From Chitinophaga sp. CF418 (GTDB lineage Bacteria; Bacteroidota; Bacteroidia; Chitinophagales; Chitinophagaceae): a stretch of 64,000 nucleotides of DNA. Where the stretch lies: assembly GCF_900142925.1 (NCBI RefSeq), contig NZ_FRCN01000017.1:62001-126000 (forward strand), in the 5' to 3' direction. Positions 52,720 to 60,796 of this stretch are shown here, one piece after another. The stretch's first letter is position 1; every line of letters starts with the position of its first letter. The notes under the pieces are model-generated. The model worked only from the letters and a program-made list of their open reading frames with translations, did not search any database and was not told the origin of the DNA. The position numbers and the translations under genes were made by a program.

Positions 52720-53291
52720 ACCGGAGGAAAGCCCTGGGCAGTTTATTGCTCTTAGCCGGCGCCGGAGCGGCTGCATGGTCTGGCATCAGGCTGCGTAACC
52801 TGTACAGCACTCCCGATCTGGGAAAGCTACAGGAACATACGGAACTGATCACCGAACTGGCGGAAACCATTATACCCGCCACAGACACGCCGGGCGCCAA
52901 AGCTGCAGGTATCACCCCATTCATCATCCGGATGATCCGGGACTGCACCCCTAAAAAGGAACAGAACCGCTTTCTCATTGGACTGGATGAAGTGGACGCT
53001 TATACCAGCAACCACTACAATCGCCCTTTTGCCCGCTGTAACATTGAACAGCGCACGGCAATTGCCGCTCATTTCGAAAGGCGCGACCGCCCTTATAAAG
53101 GCATCGCCGGAAAGATCAGCCACAAGGTCATGGGAGACTCCTTCTTTGTCATCATGAAGAAGTACACCGTAATCGGCTACTGTACTTCCATGGAAGGAGC
53201 TACGCGCGGCCTTGCTTATGACTACGTGCCGGGACATTACCTGGGCGCTGTAAGATTGAAGCCCGGCCAGAAGGCCTGGGCCACAGAATAG
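52716..53291 (+). CDS. Gluconate 2-dehydrogenase subunit 3-like protein with Tat signal
   Basis: A 191-residue exported protein. I start at MNRRKALG (52716), which overlaps the esterase stop as ATGA; the twin arginines followed by a hydrophobic stretch (SLLLLAGAGAAAW) form a Tat signal. The mature part contains ELAETIIPATDTPGAKAAG and an Asp-rich EVDAYTSNHY, characteristic of the gluconate 2-dehydrogenase subunit 3 family (PF13618). Such subunits usually accompany FAD-dependent GMC dehydrogenases, and one follows 120 bases downstream. The Tat route suggests export after folding with a cofactor or partner. Confidence 0.9.
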   Translation: MNRRKALGSLLLLAGAGAAAWSGIRLRNLYSTPDLGKLQEHTELITELAETIIPATDTPGAKAAGITPFIIRMIRDCTPKKEQNRFLIGLDEVDAYTSNHYNRPFARCNIEQRTAIAAHFERRDRPYKGIAGKISHKVMGDSFFVIMKKYTVIGYCTSMEGATRGLAYDYVPGHYLGAVRLKPGQKAWATE

Positions 53292-53395
53292 TAACTGGTT
53301 GTCATGAATGTTTAACGAGAATCAGCAGGACAAGGAAACATCAGATGGAGAATACAGCGCTGCCACCAGGAGATGTATCGCAGCCTAACCAGTTA
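53292..53395. repeat. 9-bp inverted repeat bracketing an intergenic region
   Basis: TAACTGGTT at 53292-53300, right after the stop codon, and AACCAGTTA at 53387-53395 are perfect complements separated by 86 bases. They frame the gap before the GMC oxidoreductase gene. Confidence 0.5.
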
Positions 53396-53411
53396 ATCCT
53401 TTAAGAAAATC

Positions 53412-55112
53412 ATGAATCTGAACATTAAAAGTGCTCAGCAACGCACCTATGATGCTATCGTCATTGGCTCTGGCATCAGCGGAGGCTGGGCGGCCAAAGA
53501 GTTATGTGAAAAAGGACTGAAAACATTAGTATTGGAAAGAGGACGCAATGTAGAGCATGTCAAAGACTATGTAACCACCTTTAAAACACCCTGGGAGTTT
53601 CAGCACGGGGGACTAAATACGGAAAAGGACCTCTCAGAAGATCCTGTCCAGAGCGCGGAATACAACGAAGGCAACAGGCATTTCTTTGTACGCGATAAAG
53701 AGCACCCCTATATACAGGAAAAGCCTTTCAACTGGATCAGAGGATACCAGGTAGGCGGTCGTTCCCTGACATGGGGACGCCAGAGCTACCGTTTGAGTGA
53801 TCTCGATTTTGAGGCCAACCTAAAAGACGGTCACGCTGTGGACTGGCCTATCCGCTATCAGGACATTGCGCCCTGGTACAGCTATGTGGAACAGTTTGCA
53901 GGCATCAGCGGGCAGCCGGAAGGACTGGCGCAACTACCTGATGGCGAGTTCCTCCCTCCCATGGAAATGAACATACTGGAAAAACATTTCCGGGAGCAGG
54001 TAAAGCAGCGCTTTGACGGACGTTGCGTCACTATCGGCAGAGTAGCTAACCTGACACGTGGCTGGCGTGGACGCGCCCCCTGCCAGTACCGTAACCTGTG
54101 CAGCCGTGGATGTCCTTATGGCGGTTATTTCAGCAGTAACGCCGCTACCCTGCCCGCAGCTGCGGCTACAGGCAATATGACGCTACGCCCCTTTTCCATC
54201 GTATCAGAGATCCTGTATGACAAAGAAAAAGGAAGCGCCAGCGGCGTACGCATAATAGATGCGGAGACTAAAGAGGTGATCGACTTCTATGCGAAGATCA
54301 TTTTCCTGAACGCCTCCACCATTGGTTCTGCCTTTGTACTGCTACACTCCACTTCGGATGCTTTCCCCAATGGCCTTGGCAACTCCAGCGACCTGGTAGG
54401 ACGGCACCTGATGGACCACCATTTCAAGGTGGGTGCTATGGGCGATTATCATGGCATGGAGGACTGGTATTACGAAGGCAGAAGGCCTACAGGCATCTAT
54501 ATTCCCCGCTTCCGTAACCTGGGCGATACCGCCTCTAAACGCGATTATTTACGTGGTTTTGGCTACCAGGGATACGGAGAGCGAGAAGGCTGGATGTATA
54601 CCGGCCTCACGGAAGACGGCTTCGGCAAATCATTCAAAGATAAACTGCTGCGCCCCGGCAAGTGGTCATTCTGGCTGGGCGCCTGGGGCGAGACATTGCC
54701 CTATGCCGATAACAGGGTTACGCTGGATACTACTCAACGCGATAAATGGGACCTGCCATTGGCCAGGGTGGCATTTAGCATCCGGGACAATGAAATGGCC
54801 ATGCGCCAGGACATGCAGCACAGTGCAGCGGAAATGCTGGAAGAAAGCGGCTTTTCAAATGTAACTGGCTTTGATTACCATTACGTCGGAGGAGAATGTG
54901 TACATGAGATGGGCACTGCCCGTATGGGAAGAGACCCGAAGACATCTGTGCTCAATGGCAATAACCAGCTGCACGAGGTAAAGAACGTCTTTATAACAGA
55001 TGGCAGTTGTATGACTTCGTCGGCCTGTCAGAATCCATCACTGACATATATGGCGCTGACAGCAAGAGCCTGTGATTTTGCTGTCGGAGAACTAAAGAAG
55101 GGAAACCTCTGA
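53412..55112 (+). CDS. GMC-family FAD-dependent oxidoreductase
   Basis: A 566-residue flavoenzyme. The FAD-binding loop is DAIVIGSGISGGWAAKEL (residues about 15-32), followed by TLVLERG. The C-terminal domain contains HEMGTARMG and the QNPSLTYMALTAR stretch typical of GMC dehydrogenases, and CQYRNLCSRGCPYGG near residue 225 carries Cys residues common in this bacterial subgroup. It oxidises a hydroxyl of a sugar or sugar alcohol. There is no signal peptide; export could be by hitch-hiking on the Tat-targeted subunit 3 encoded upstream. It is the last gene of the operon, and a terminator follows at 55150. Confidence 0.92.
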   Translation: MNLNIKSAQQRTYDAIVIGSGISGGWAAKELCEKGLKTLVLERGRNVEHVKDYVTTFKTPWEFQHGGLNTEKDLSEDPVQSAEYNEGNRHFFVRDKEHPYIQEKPFNWIRGYQVGGRSLTWGRQSYRLSDLDFEANLKDGHAVDWPIRYQDIAPWYSYVEQFAGISGQPEGLAQLPDGEFLPPMEMNILEKHFREQVKQRFDGRCVTIGRVANLTRGWRGRAPCQYRNLCSRGCPYGGYFSSNAATLPAAAATGNMTLRPFSIVSEILYDKEKGSASGVRIIDAETKEVIDFYAKIIFLNASTIGSAFVLLHSTSDAFPNGLGNSSDLVGRHLMDHHFKVGAMGDYHGMEDWYYEGRRPTGIYIPRFRNLGDTASKRDYLRGFGYQGYGEREGWMYTGLTEDGFGKSFKDKLLRPGKWSFWLGAWGETLPYADNRVTLDTTQRDKWDLPLARVAFSIRDNEMAMRQDMQHSAAEMLEESGFSNVTGFDYHYVGGECVHEMGTARMGRDPKTSVLNGNNQLHEVKNVFITDGSCMTSSACQNPSLTYMALTARACDFAVGELKKGNL

Positions 55113-55149
55113 TCTTTTATTGATAAACCGTCCACAAGCAATGAAAAGG

Positions 55150-55179
55150 GCTGTCTCTGATTGAGGCAGCTTCTTTTTT
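55150..55179 (+). terminator. Rho-independent terminator of the plus-strand EPS operon
   Basis: GCTGTCTC and GAGGCAGC pair with one G-U around TGATT (stem 55150-55170), followed by TTCTTTTTT. It reaches into the stop codon of the convergent deaminase gene. Confidence 0.8.
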
Positions 55180-55615
55180 ATTCACCTATATCCTCATTCC
55201 AGAGCTCAGGATGCTGCTGAATGAACGTTTGCATCATCTCTATACATTCCTCATTATTTTCTACAGTCAGTCCCACATTATGGGCTTTTAACAGCCCCTC
55301 TGCACCCATGAATGTTTTATTCTCGCCGATCACAACTTTCGGGATGCCGTATAGCAGTATGGCGCCGGTACACATTGGACAGGGAGATAATGTTGTATAC
55401 AGTACGCATTCTCTGTAAGTAGCCGCCGTAAGCCTTCCTGCATTTTCAAGCGCGTCCATTTCCCCATGCAGGATAACACTGCCTTTCTGTACCCTGCGGT
55501 TATGTCCACGGCCGATGATTTCTCCTTTATGTACAAGCACAGATCCAATAGGGATACCACCTTCGTTAAGGCCCTTTAATGCCTCTTCTATTGCGGCTTT
55601 CATGAAATTGTCCAT
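55178..55615 (-). CDS. Yeast-type cytosine deaminase / nucleoside deaminase
   Basis: A 145-residue zinc deaminase. Zinc ligands are His and the adjacent catalytic Glu in HGEMDALENAGR (about residues 62-73) and the Cys pair in LSPCPMCTGAILLYGIP (about residues 90-106). The C-terminus QHPELWNEDIGE closely resembles the end of yeast cytosine deaminase Fcy1, as do VLYTTLSP and VIGENKTFMGAEG. It should convert cytosine, or a related base, to the keto form. I start at MDNFMKAAI (55615); the frame extends 52 codons upstream, but that stretch does not resemble the family. It stands alone between two convergent or tandem terminators. Confidence 0.88.
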   Translation of the reverse strand: MDNFMKAAIEEALKGLNEGGIPIGSVLVHKGEIIGRGHNRRVQKGSVILHGEMDALENAGRLTAATYRECVLYTTLSPCPMCTGAILLYGIPKVVIGENKTFMGAEGLLKAHNVGLTVENNEECIEMMQTFIQQHPELWNEDIGE

Positions 55616-55778
55616 AGCATTATATCTTGATAGTTGGAAAATGGGGGAATTCAAGTGACAGCTGTTACCGCTTATGCAACACTGCGTATATTCTAATATA
55701 CAGTATAATTCCCGAATTACGGGAGAGATACGGTGGTACATTCCATGCAGGTCTCCCCGGGCTTGCATCATTCGAAAT

Positions 55779-55804
55779 AAAAAAACCGCCTCATATGAGA
55801 CGGT
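55779..55804 (-). terminator. Rho-independent terminator of metK
   Basis: On the minus strand ACCGTCTC, loop ATAT and GAGGCGGT form an 8-bp stem with one G-U, followed by seven T. It lies about 30 bases after the metK stop. Confidence 0.85.
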
Positions 55805-55834
55805 CCTTTTAAAATTATTTCTCAGCAGATACTA

Positions 55835-57088
55835 TTACAATCCGAAAGCCGATTTTACTTTGTCAACATAATCCAGTTTTTCCCAGGTAAACAGTTCCAC
55901 TTCTACTTTCTTCTCATTCTTTTTACCCTTGTTGAATACCTTGGTAACTACCTTGCTGTCGCGGCCCATGTGACCATAAGCTGCTGTATCGCTGTAGATA
56001 GGATTACGCAGTTTCAGACGCTGCTCGATAGCGTACGGACGCAGGTCGAAGATCTGTTCTACCTTTTTGGCGATCTCACCATCGGTCAGTTTTACTTTGG
56101 CTGTACCGCGGGTATCAATGAAGAGACCACAAGGTTTAGCCACACCGATTGCGTAAGATACCTGTACCAGCGCTTCGTCGCAAAGACCTGCAGCTACCAG
56201 GTTTTTAGCGATGTGACGGGTAGCATAAGCCGCAGAACGGTCTACTTTGGAAGGATCTTTACCGGAGAAGGCACCACCACCGTGAGCACCTTTACCACCG
56301 TAGGTATCAACGATGATCTTACGGCCGGTTAAGCCCGTATCACCGTGAGGACCACCGATCACGAACTTACCGGTTGGGTTGATATGATAAGTGATCTTGT
56401 CATTGAACAGTGCCTGTAATTCTGGTTTCAGCTGGGCCTTTACGCGAGGGATCAGGATGTTGATCATGTCGCTCTTGATCTTAGCCAGCATCTTGTCTTC
56501 AGCATCGAAATCATCGTGCTGTGTAGAGATAACGATGGTGTCAATACGAACAGGCTTGTTATCGTCAGAATATTCGATGGTCACCTGTGACTTTGCATCA
56601 GGACGCAGGTAAGCTATCTCTTTATTCTCGCGGCGAACAGCTGCCAGTTCGATCAGTAGTTTGTGAGCGAGGTCCAGCGCCAGTGGCATATAGTTTTCAG
56701 TTTCGCGGGTAGCATAACCGAACATCATACCCTGGTCACCAGCGCCCTGTTCTTCAGGGTTCTTACGCTCAACGCCCTGGTTGATATCCGGAGACTGCTC
56801 ATGAATAGCAGAGAAGATACCACAGGAGTTAGCCTCGAACATGTATTCACTCTTTGTATAGCCTATCTTACGGATTACCTCACGAGCAATTTCCTGCACA
56901 TCCAGGTAAGCTTCAGATTTTACTTCACCAGCCAGAACTACCTGACCGGTTGTCACTAACGTTTCACAAGCTACTTTTGAAGTGGTATCATAAGCAAGGA
57001 AATGATCAATCAGTGCGTCGGATATCTGATCGGCCACTTTATCCGGATGGCCTTCGGAAACAGATTCTGAGGTAAATAAATAAGGCAT
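55835..57088 (-). CDS. metK: S-adenosylmethionine synthetase
   Basis: A 417-residue cytosolic enzyme that makes S-adenosylmethionine from methionine and ATP. Visible signatures are SEGHPDKVADQISDA (residues 9-23), the substrate-loop sequence NPTGKFVIGGPHGDTGLTGR and GGGAFSGKDPSKVDRSAAY, both diagnostic for the family. The length is slightly above the usual 384-400 residues because of short C-terminal insertions. It has its own terminator and is upstream of the cytosine deaminase gene on the same strand. Confidence 0.98.
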   Translation of the reverse strand: MPYLFTSESVSEGHPDKVADQISDALIDHFLAYDTTSKVACETLVTTGQVVLAGEVKSEAYLDVQEIAREVIRKIGYTKSEYMFEANSCGIFSAIHEQSPDINQGVERKNPEEQGAGDQGMMFGYATRETENYMPLALDLAHKLLIELAAVRRENKEIAYLRPDAKSQVTIEYSDDNKPVRIDTIVISTQHDDFDAEDKMLAKIKSDMINILIPRVKAQLKPELQALFNDKITYHINPTGKFVIGGPHGDTGLTGRKIIVDTYGGKGAHGGGAFSGKDPSKVDRSAAYATRHIAKNLVAAGLCDEALVQVSYAIGVAKPCGLFIDTRGTAKVKLTDGEIAKKVEQIFDLRPYAIEQRLKLRNPIYSDTAAYGHMGRDSKVVTKVFNKGKKNEKKVEVELFTWEKLDYVDKVKSAFGL

Positions 57089-57223
57089 AAAATAATTGAA
57101 TTTCGCTTTTAGATTAGTATTGAATTAGTACAATTTACCAACTTTTTGCATTTTGGTGGTATGCCTCATGGTAAACTGGGGCAAAAATAGGAAAATAGTT
57201 TGAGAATGAGCTTTTCAGCGAAT

Positions 57224-57253
57224 AAAAAAAGCCCCGCTCGAAACGGGGCTTTT
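57224..57253 (-). terminator. Rho-independent terminator of the starch-synthase-like gene
   Basis: AAAAGCCCCG (57227-57236) and CGGGGCTTTT (57244-57253) form a 10-bp stem around a 7-nt loop. On the minus strand seven T follow. It lies just after the stop at 57268. Confidence 0.9.
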
Positions 57254-57267
57254 CTGTAGAGAAAAAA

Positions 57268-58086
57268 TTATTTTCCAAGTAGCTGGGTATATAATTGCAG
57301 ATAATCCGCGAGGTCCTCATTGTCCTTTTTGTAAGGGAGAATGATCTTGCCTTTTTCCGCTTTCAGTTCATCCACTACTTTCTTTTCTGTCTTTTCACCT
57401 GCCAGTACCACAGCATCGGCATATTTACCGGCGCCTCTGTTCAGGGCACTGTTGGTACCTTCTTTATATAACTCCAGGTCTTTTTCTTTGATCTGGGTGC
57501 TGATAGTAGCCTTCTTCACAAAGCCGGCGCCCAGTTTTTCCTTAAAGGAATTAGGCTCCATGGAGTATACCACTTTGGAATGGGCAAATACCGGTTCTTT
57601 CTTGTAAGCAGTCTTCAGGTATAAAGGGATCAGTGAAGTCATCCATCCGCTACAGTGAATAATGTCCGGCGGCCAGCCAAACTTCTTTACTGTTTCCAGC
57701 GCTCCTTTACAGAAAAATACTGCACGGGCTGCATTATCGTCATAGAATTGCTCGTTTTCGTCCGTGAACAGTGTCTTACGCTTGAAGTAATCTTCATTGT
57801 CCAGGAAATAAACCTGCAAACGGGCATTGGGCAATGATGCCACCTTGATAATCAACGGATAATCGTCACCCTCTATCACAATGTTAATGCCAGACAGTCT
57901 TACCACCTCGTGTAACCGGTGCCTTCTCTCGTTGATAATGCCAAACCGGGGCATGATCACCCGCACTTCCAGCCCGGACTCATTGGACTTAATTGCCATT
58001 TTATTGACCATATTCGCATACTCTGTTAATTCCAGATAAGGCGACATTTCCTGAGCAATAAAAAGAATTCGTTTCTTTGTGGACAT
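57268..58086 (-). CDS. Orphan glycogen/starch synthase N-terminal domain protein
   Basis: A 272-residue protein corresponding to the N-terminal (GT5-type) lobe of glycogen synthase without the C-terminal lobe. RILFIAQEMSPYLELTEYANMV takes the place of the classical KTGGLADV ADP-glucose loop, and VRVIMPRFGIINE, DIIHCSGWMTSLIPLYLKT follow the same order as in full enzymes. The loop lacks the Lys-Thr-Gly-Gly motif and the C-terminal nucleotide site is absent, so catalysis as a glycogen synthase is unlikely. It is divergent from panC, an arrangement I recall as common in Bacteroidetes. Its function is unknown. Confidence 0.82.
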   Translation of the reverse strand: MSTKKRILFIAQEMSPYLELTEYANMVNKMAIKSNESGLEVRVIMPRFGIINERRHRLHEVVRLSGINIVIEGDDYPLIIKVASLPNARLQVYFLDNEDYFKRKTLFTDENEQFYDDNAARAVFFCKGALETVKKFGWPPDIIHCSGWMTSLIPLYLKTAYKKEPVFAHSKVVYSMEPNSFKEKLGAGFVKKATISTQIKEKDLELYKEGTNSALNRGAGKYADAVVLAGEKTEKKVVDELKAEKGKIILPYKKDNEDLADYLQLYTQLLGK

Positions 58087-58113
58087 CTAATGCTGATATT
58101 AATGCAGTAATTT

Positions 58114-58121
58114 TAAATTTG
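58114..58121 (+). promoter_or_regulatory. -7 element TAAATTTG upstream of panC
   Basis: Matches TAnnTTTG and lies 74 bases before the panC ATG. It nearly touches an opposite-facing element at 58127-58134. Confidence 0.45.
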
Positions 58122-58126
58122 GTTTG

Positions 58127-58134
58127 CAAAATTA
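58127..58134 (-). promoter_or_regulatory. -7 element TAATTTTG upstream of the starch-synthase-like gene
   Basis: Matches TAnnTTTG on the minus strand, 40 bases before the ATG at 58086. A TTTG lies 23 bases further upstream (58161-58158), slightly beyond the usual spacing. Confidence 0.5.
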
Positions 58135-58195
58135 CGGATTTTTAACGGAAGAAAAGACAAATTGGCACTTTTAACATCCTTTTAAGCAATAAATT

Positions 58196-59053
58196 ATGTA
58201 TCTGTTCAAGCGGAAAGACGATCTCGAAAGGCACTTATCAACAGCACGGAAAGAGGGTAAACGTATTGGTTTTGTGCCAACTATGGGCGCATTGCATCAG
58301 GGCCATCTGTCCCTTATTGGAGCCGCAAAAGAAAACACCGACCTCGTCGTGTGCAGCATATTTGTCAACCCGACCCAGTTTAATGATCCGGCAGATTTTG
58401 AGAAATATCCCATTACAATAGACCAGGACATTCTGCAGCTTACCGGCGCCGGCAACGATGTACTGTTCCTGCCATCTGTGCAGGAAATGTACCCAACGGG
58501 GCTGGCCCCCGAAATGCACTATGACTTCGGTCCCCTCGAAACGGTACTGGAAGGCGCCCACCGCCCCGGACACTTCCAGGGTGTTGGCCAGGTGGTACAT
58601 AAGCTGTTAAGCCTCGTTCAGCCCGACAAGCTCTTCATGGGACAGAAGGACTTTCAGCAGTGCCTGATAATCAACCGTCTGATCAAACTGTTACATTTAG
58701 ACGTTGAGCTGGTCATCTGCCCTACCCTCCGTGAACAGGATGGGCTGGCCATGAGCAGCCGAAACCTCCGCCTCAATCCGGCAGAAAGACAGAACGCCCT
58801 GCACATTTCCCGTGCGCTATATTATATAAAAGATCATCTCACCCAGGCCCCCCTGACGGAAATAGCAGGCAAGGCCATTAACGAGCTGAAAGGTAATGGT
58901 TTCGATGTTGATTACCTCGATATGGTATCCATAGCGCCCGACGGGAACATCAATTTCCCCTCCGCTCCCGGTACAGATCCGCTTTATGCCGTCGTAGCCG
59001 CCAGGGAGATCAGCAGTAATGTCAGGCTGATCGACAATATGCAGGTAAACTGA
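58196..59053 (+). CDS. panC: Pantothenate synthetase
   Basis: A 285-residue cytosolic enzyme that joins beta-alanine and pantoate using ATP to give pantothenate. The HIGH-like motif is FVPTMGALHQGHLSLI (residues 26-41), the pantoate site lies in IFVNPTQFNDPADFEKYP, and the KMSKS-like loop is AMSSRNLRL (about residues 184-192). The length is typical. panD, which supplies beta-alanine, follows after 128 bases with its own promoter element, and the start of a probable panB lies at the right edge of the window. Confidence 0.98.
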   Translation: MYLFKRKDDLERHLSTARKEGKRIGFVPTMGALHQGHLSLIGAAKENTDLVVCSIFVNPTQFNDPADFEKYPITIDQDILQLTGAGNDVLFLPSVQEMYPTGLAPEMHYDFGPLETVLEGAHRPGHFQGVGQVVHKLLSLVQPDKLFMGQKDFQQCLIINRLIKLLHLDVELVICPTLREQDGLAMSSRNLRLNPAERQNALHISRALYYIKDHLTQAPLTEIAGKAINELKGNGFDVDYLDMVSIAPDGNINFPSAPGTDPLYAVVAAREISSNVRLIDNMQVN

Positions 59054-59135
59054 CCGGCAGGACCGTTTTTAACAACCGGTACTTCTCCCGGGGAGCACGC
59101 CGGGCGCTGCGGAGCACTGTATTATATTTTTTCCC

Positions 59136-59143
59136 TACTTTTG
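59136..59143 (+). promoter_or_regulatory. -7 element TACTTTTG upstream of panD
   Basis: Matches TAnnTTTG, 38 bases before the panD ATG. No clear -33 element is seen, but the -7 and distance are good. Confidence 0.55.
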
Positions 59144-59181
59144 CCCTACACCAGACCCACAGTAGTGGGATATTTTTTATC

Positions 59182-59526
59182 ATGCACATCGAAGTACTGA
59201 AAAGTAAAATACACAGAGCAGTTATCACCGAAGCGAACTTACAATACGTAGGAAGTATTACTATTGACGAAGATCTGCTGGAAGCTGCTAACCTTATCGA
59301 ATACGAAAAAGTACAGGTAGTGAACGTAAATAACGGGGAACGCCTGGAAACCTATATCATCAAAGGAAAACGCGGTTCAGGTGTTGTTTGTATGAATGGC
59401 CCCGCTGCCCGCCTTTGCGCGGTTGGCGATATCGTTATCATCATCTCTTACGCATCTATGGACTTTGAGGAAGCTAAGAAGCATACCCCCATCGCCATAT
59501 TCCCGAAAGAAAATAATAAATTGTAA
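59182..59526 (+). CDS. panD: Aspartate 1-decarboxylase
   Basis: A 114-residue proenzyme that decarboxylates aspartate to beta-alanine for pantothenate synthesis. The self-cleavage site is Gly24-Ser25 in QYVGSITIDEDLL, giving the pyruvoyl group at Ser25. Further family signatures are VQVVNVNNGERLETYII and NGPAARLCAVGDIVIII. The length matches the family. It is followed after 27 bases by a UPF0104 membrane protein, probably in the same transcript. Confidence 0.98.
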   Translation: MHIEVLKSKIHRAVITEANLQYVGSITIDEDLLEAANLIEYEKVQVVNVNNGERLETYIIKGKRGSGVVCMNGPAARLCAVGDIVIIISYASMDFEEAKKHTPIAIFPKENNKL

Positions 59527-59553
59527 CCGCTGGATCCCAAAAAGACGATTACT

Positions 59554-60570
59554 ATGCCCAAATTTTTGAAGTTCATCTGCTTTTTAGCCATTGGGCTAGG
59601 ATTAGTCTGGCTTGTTACGCATAATCTTACAGATAAGGAGAAGGATGACATCTTCAACTCTTTAGAGCATGCTAATTACTGGCTGCTGATCCCTGTTATT
59701 ATAGTCGGCATTGCCAGTCACTGGTACCGGGCTGTCCGCTGGAAGCTTATCATGGAGCCTATGGGCTATCATCCCGGTACACTGAATACATTCTTTGCCG
59801 TAATGGTAGGCTACCTGGCCAACCTGGCGGTGCCCCGCCTGGGAGAAGTGACCCGCTGCGGTATCGTAGCCCGTTATGAAAAGATCCCGGTAGATAAACT
59901 GGTAGGTACCATGATCGCGGAACGTGCTGTAGACATGCTGCTCCTGCTCATTCTCATGGTGATCACGATCGTTATTCAGATAGACGTGATCGGTGGACTG
60001 TTCATCGCAGAGATCTGGCATCCCATTGAGAATAAGCTGGGTAAAGCAGGCAGCGCCCGTTCACTGATCATCGTAGGCATCATCATCATACTTATATTAC
60101 TCACTTATATTGTTTTCCGCCTCATTGCCCGTTCAAGGATAGGCATCAAGCTCCGTGCACTGGCCCATGGCGTATGGGACGGCATCCGTTCCATCGGTCA
60201 GATGGAAAAGAAAGGCTGGTTTATATTCTATTCAATACTGATCTGGATGATGTACTTCGCCATGATGTACCTGGGCTTTTATTGTATGCAGGAAACCCGT
60301 TACCTGGGACTGAAAGCCGCACTGGCAGTACTCATTATCGGCAGTGTAGGTATGATCGTAACACCCGGCGGTACCGGCGCTTACCAGTTCCTCGTACAAA
60401 GGACCCTCATGGTATATGGCGTGCTCGATACCACAGCTTATGCCTTCGGATGGATCGTATGGTCGGCCCAGACCCTGCTTGTACTCATCGTTGGCCTGGG
60501 TAGCCTGGTTGCCCTCCCCCTGCTGAACAAGTCACAGACTCCATCCGCAAAAGCCGGCCAGACAGTCTGA
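59554..60570 (+). CDS. UPF0104/LPG-synthase-TM family membrane protein
   Basis: A 338-residue polytopic inner-membrane protein with about seven to eight hydrophobic segments, of the family related to the flippase part of lysylphosphatidylglycerol synthase (PF03706). Signatures are SHWYRAVRWKLIMEPMGY, NLAVPRLGEVTRCGIVARYEK (which contains the family PxRxGE-like core) and GSVGMIVTPGGTGAYQFLVQ. The aminoacyl-transferase domain of MprF is absent. Its substrate is unknown; it shares a transcript with panD, which is probably a positional rather than a functional link. Confidence 0.85.
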   Translation: MPKFLKFICFLAIGLGLVWLVTHNLTDKEKDDIFNSLEHANYWLLIPVIIVGIASHWYRAVRWKLIMEPMGYHPGTLNTFFAVMVGYLANLAVPRLGEVTRCGIVARYEKIPVDKLVGTMIAERAVDMLLLLILMVITIVIQIDVIGGLFIAEIWHPIENKLGKAGSARSLIIVGIIIILILLTYIVFRLIARSRIGIKLRALAHGVWDGIRSIGQMEKKGWFIFYSILIWMMYFAMMYLGFYCMQETRYLGLKAALAVLIIGSVGMIVTPGGTGAYQFLVQRTLMVYGVLDTTAYAFGWIVWSAQTLLVLIVGLGSLVALPLLNKSQTPSAKAGQTV

Positions 60571-60796
60571 GACCGGCGCTAATGCCCTCCGGATCATCCC
60601 CCTATAAATGATATATACAAGTATATCTAAGAAATATACTATAGATTATTGCCTATGTGCTATTCACTGTGGCTTTATAATTCCTTATCTTTAAGAATGC
60701 GTATCAGAAATTTAACATAGGATCTATTCCAAAAATCTGTATTGTTGTGATTAGCAGTATTAAACCAGTATAACCACAACCGTTAAATATCTTCAG

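Noticed and set aside
55616..55771. 52-codon N-terminal extension of the cytosine deaminase
   Set aside because: The extension has no family similarity, and MDNFMKAAI gives the expected length.
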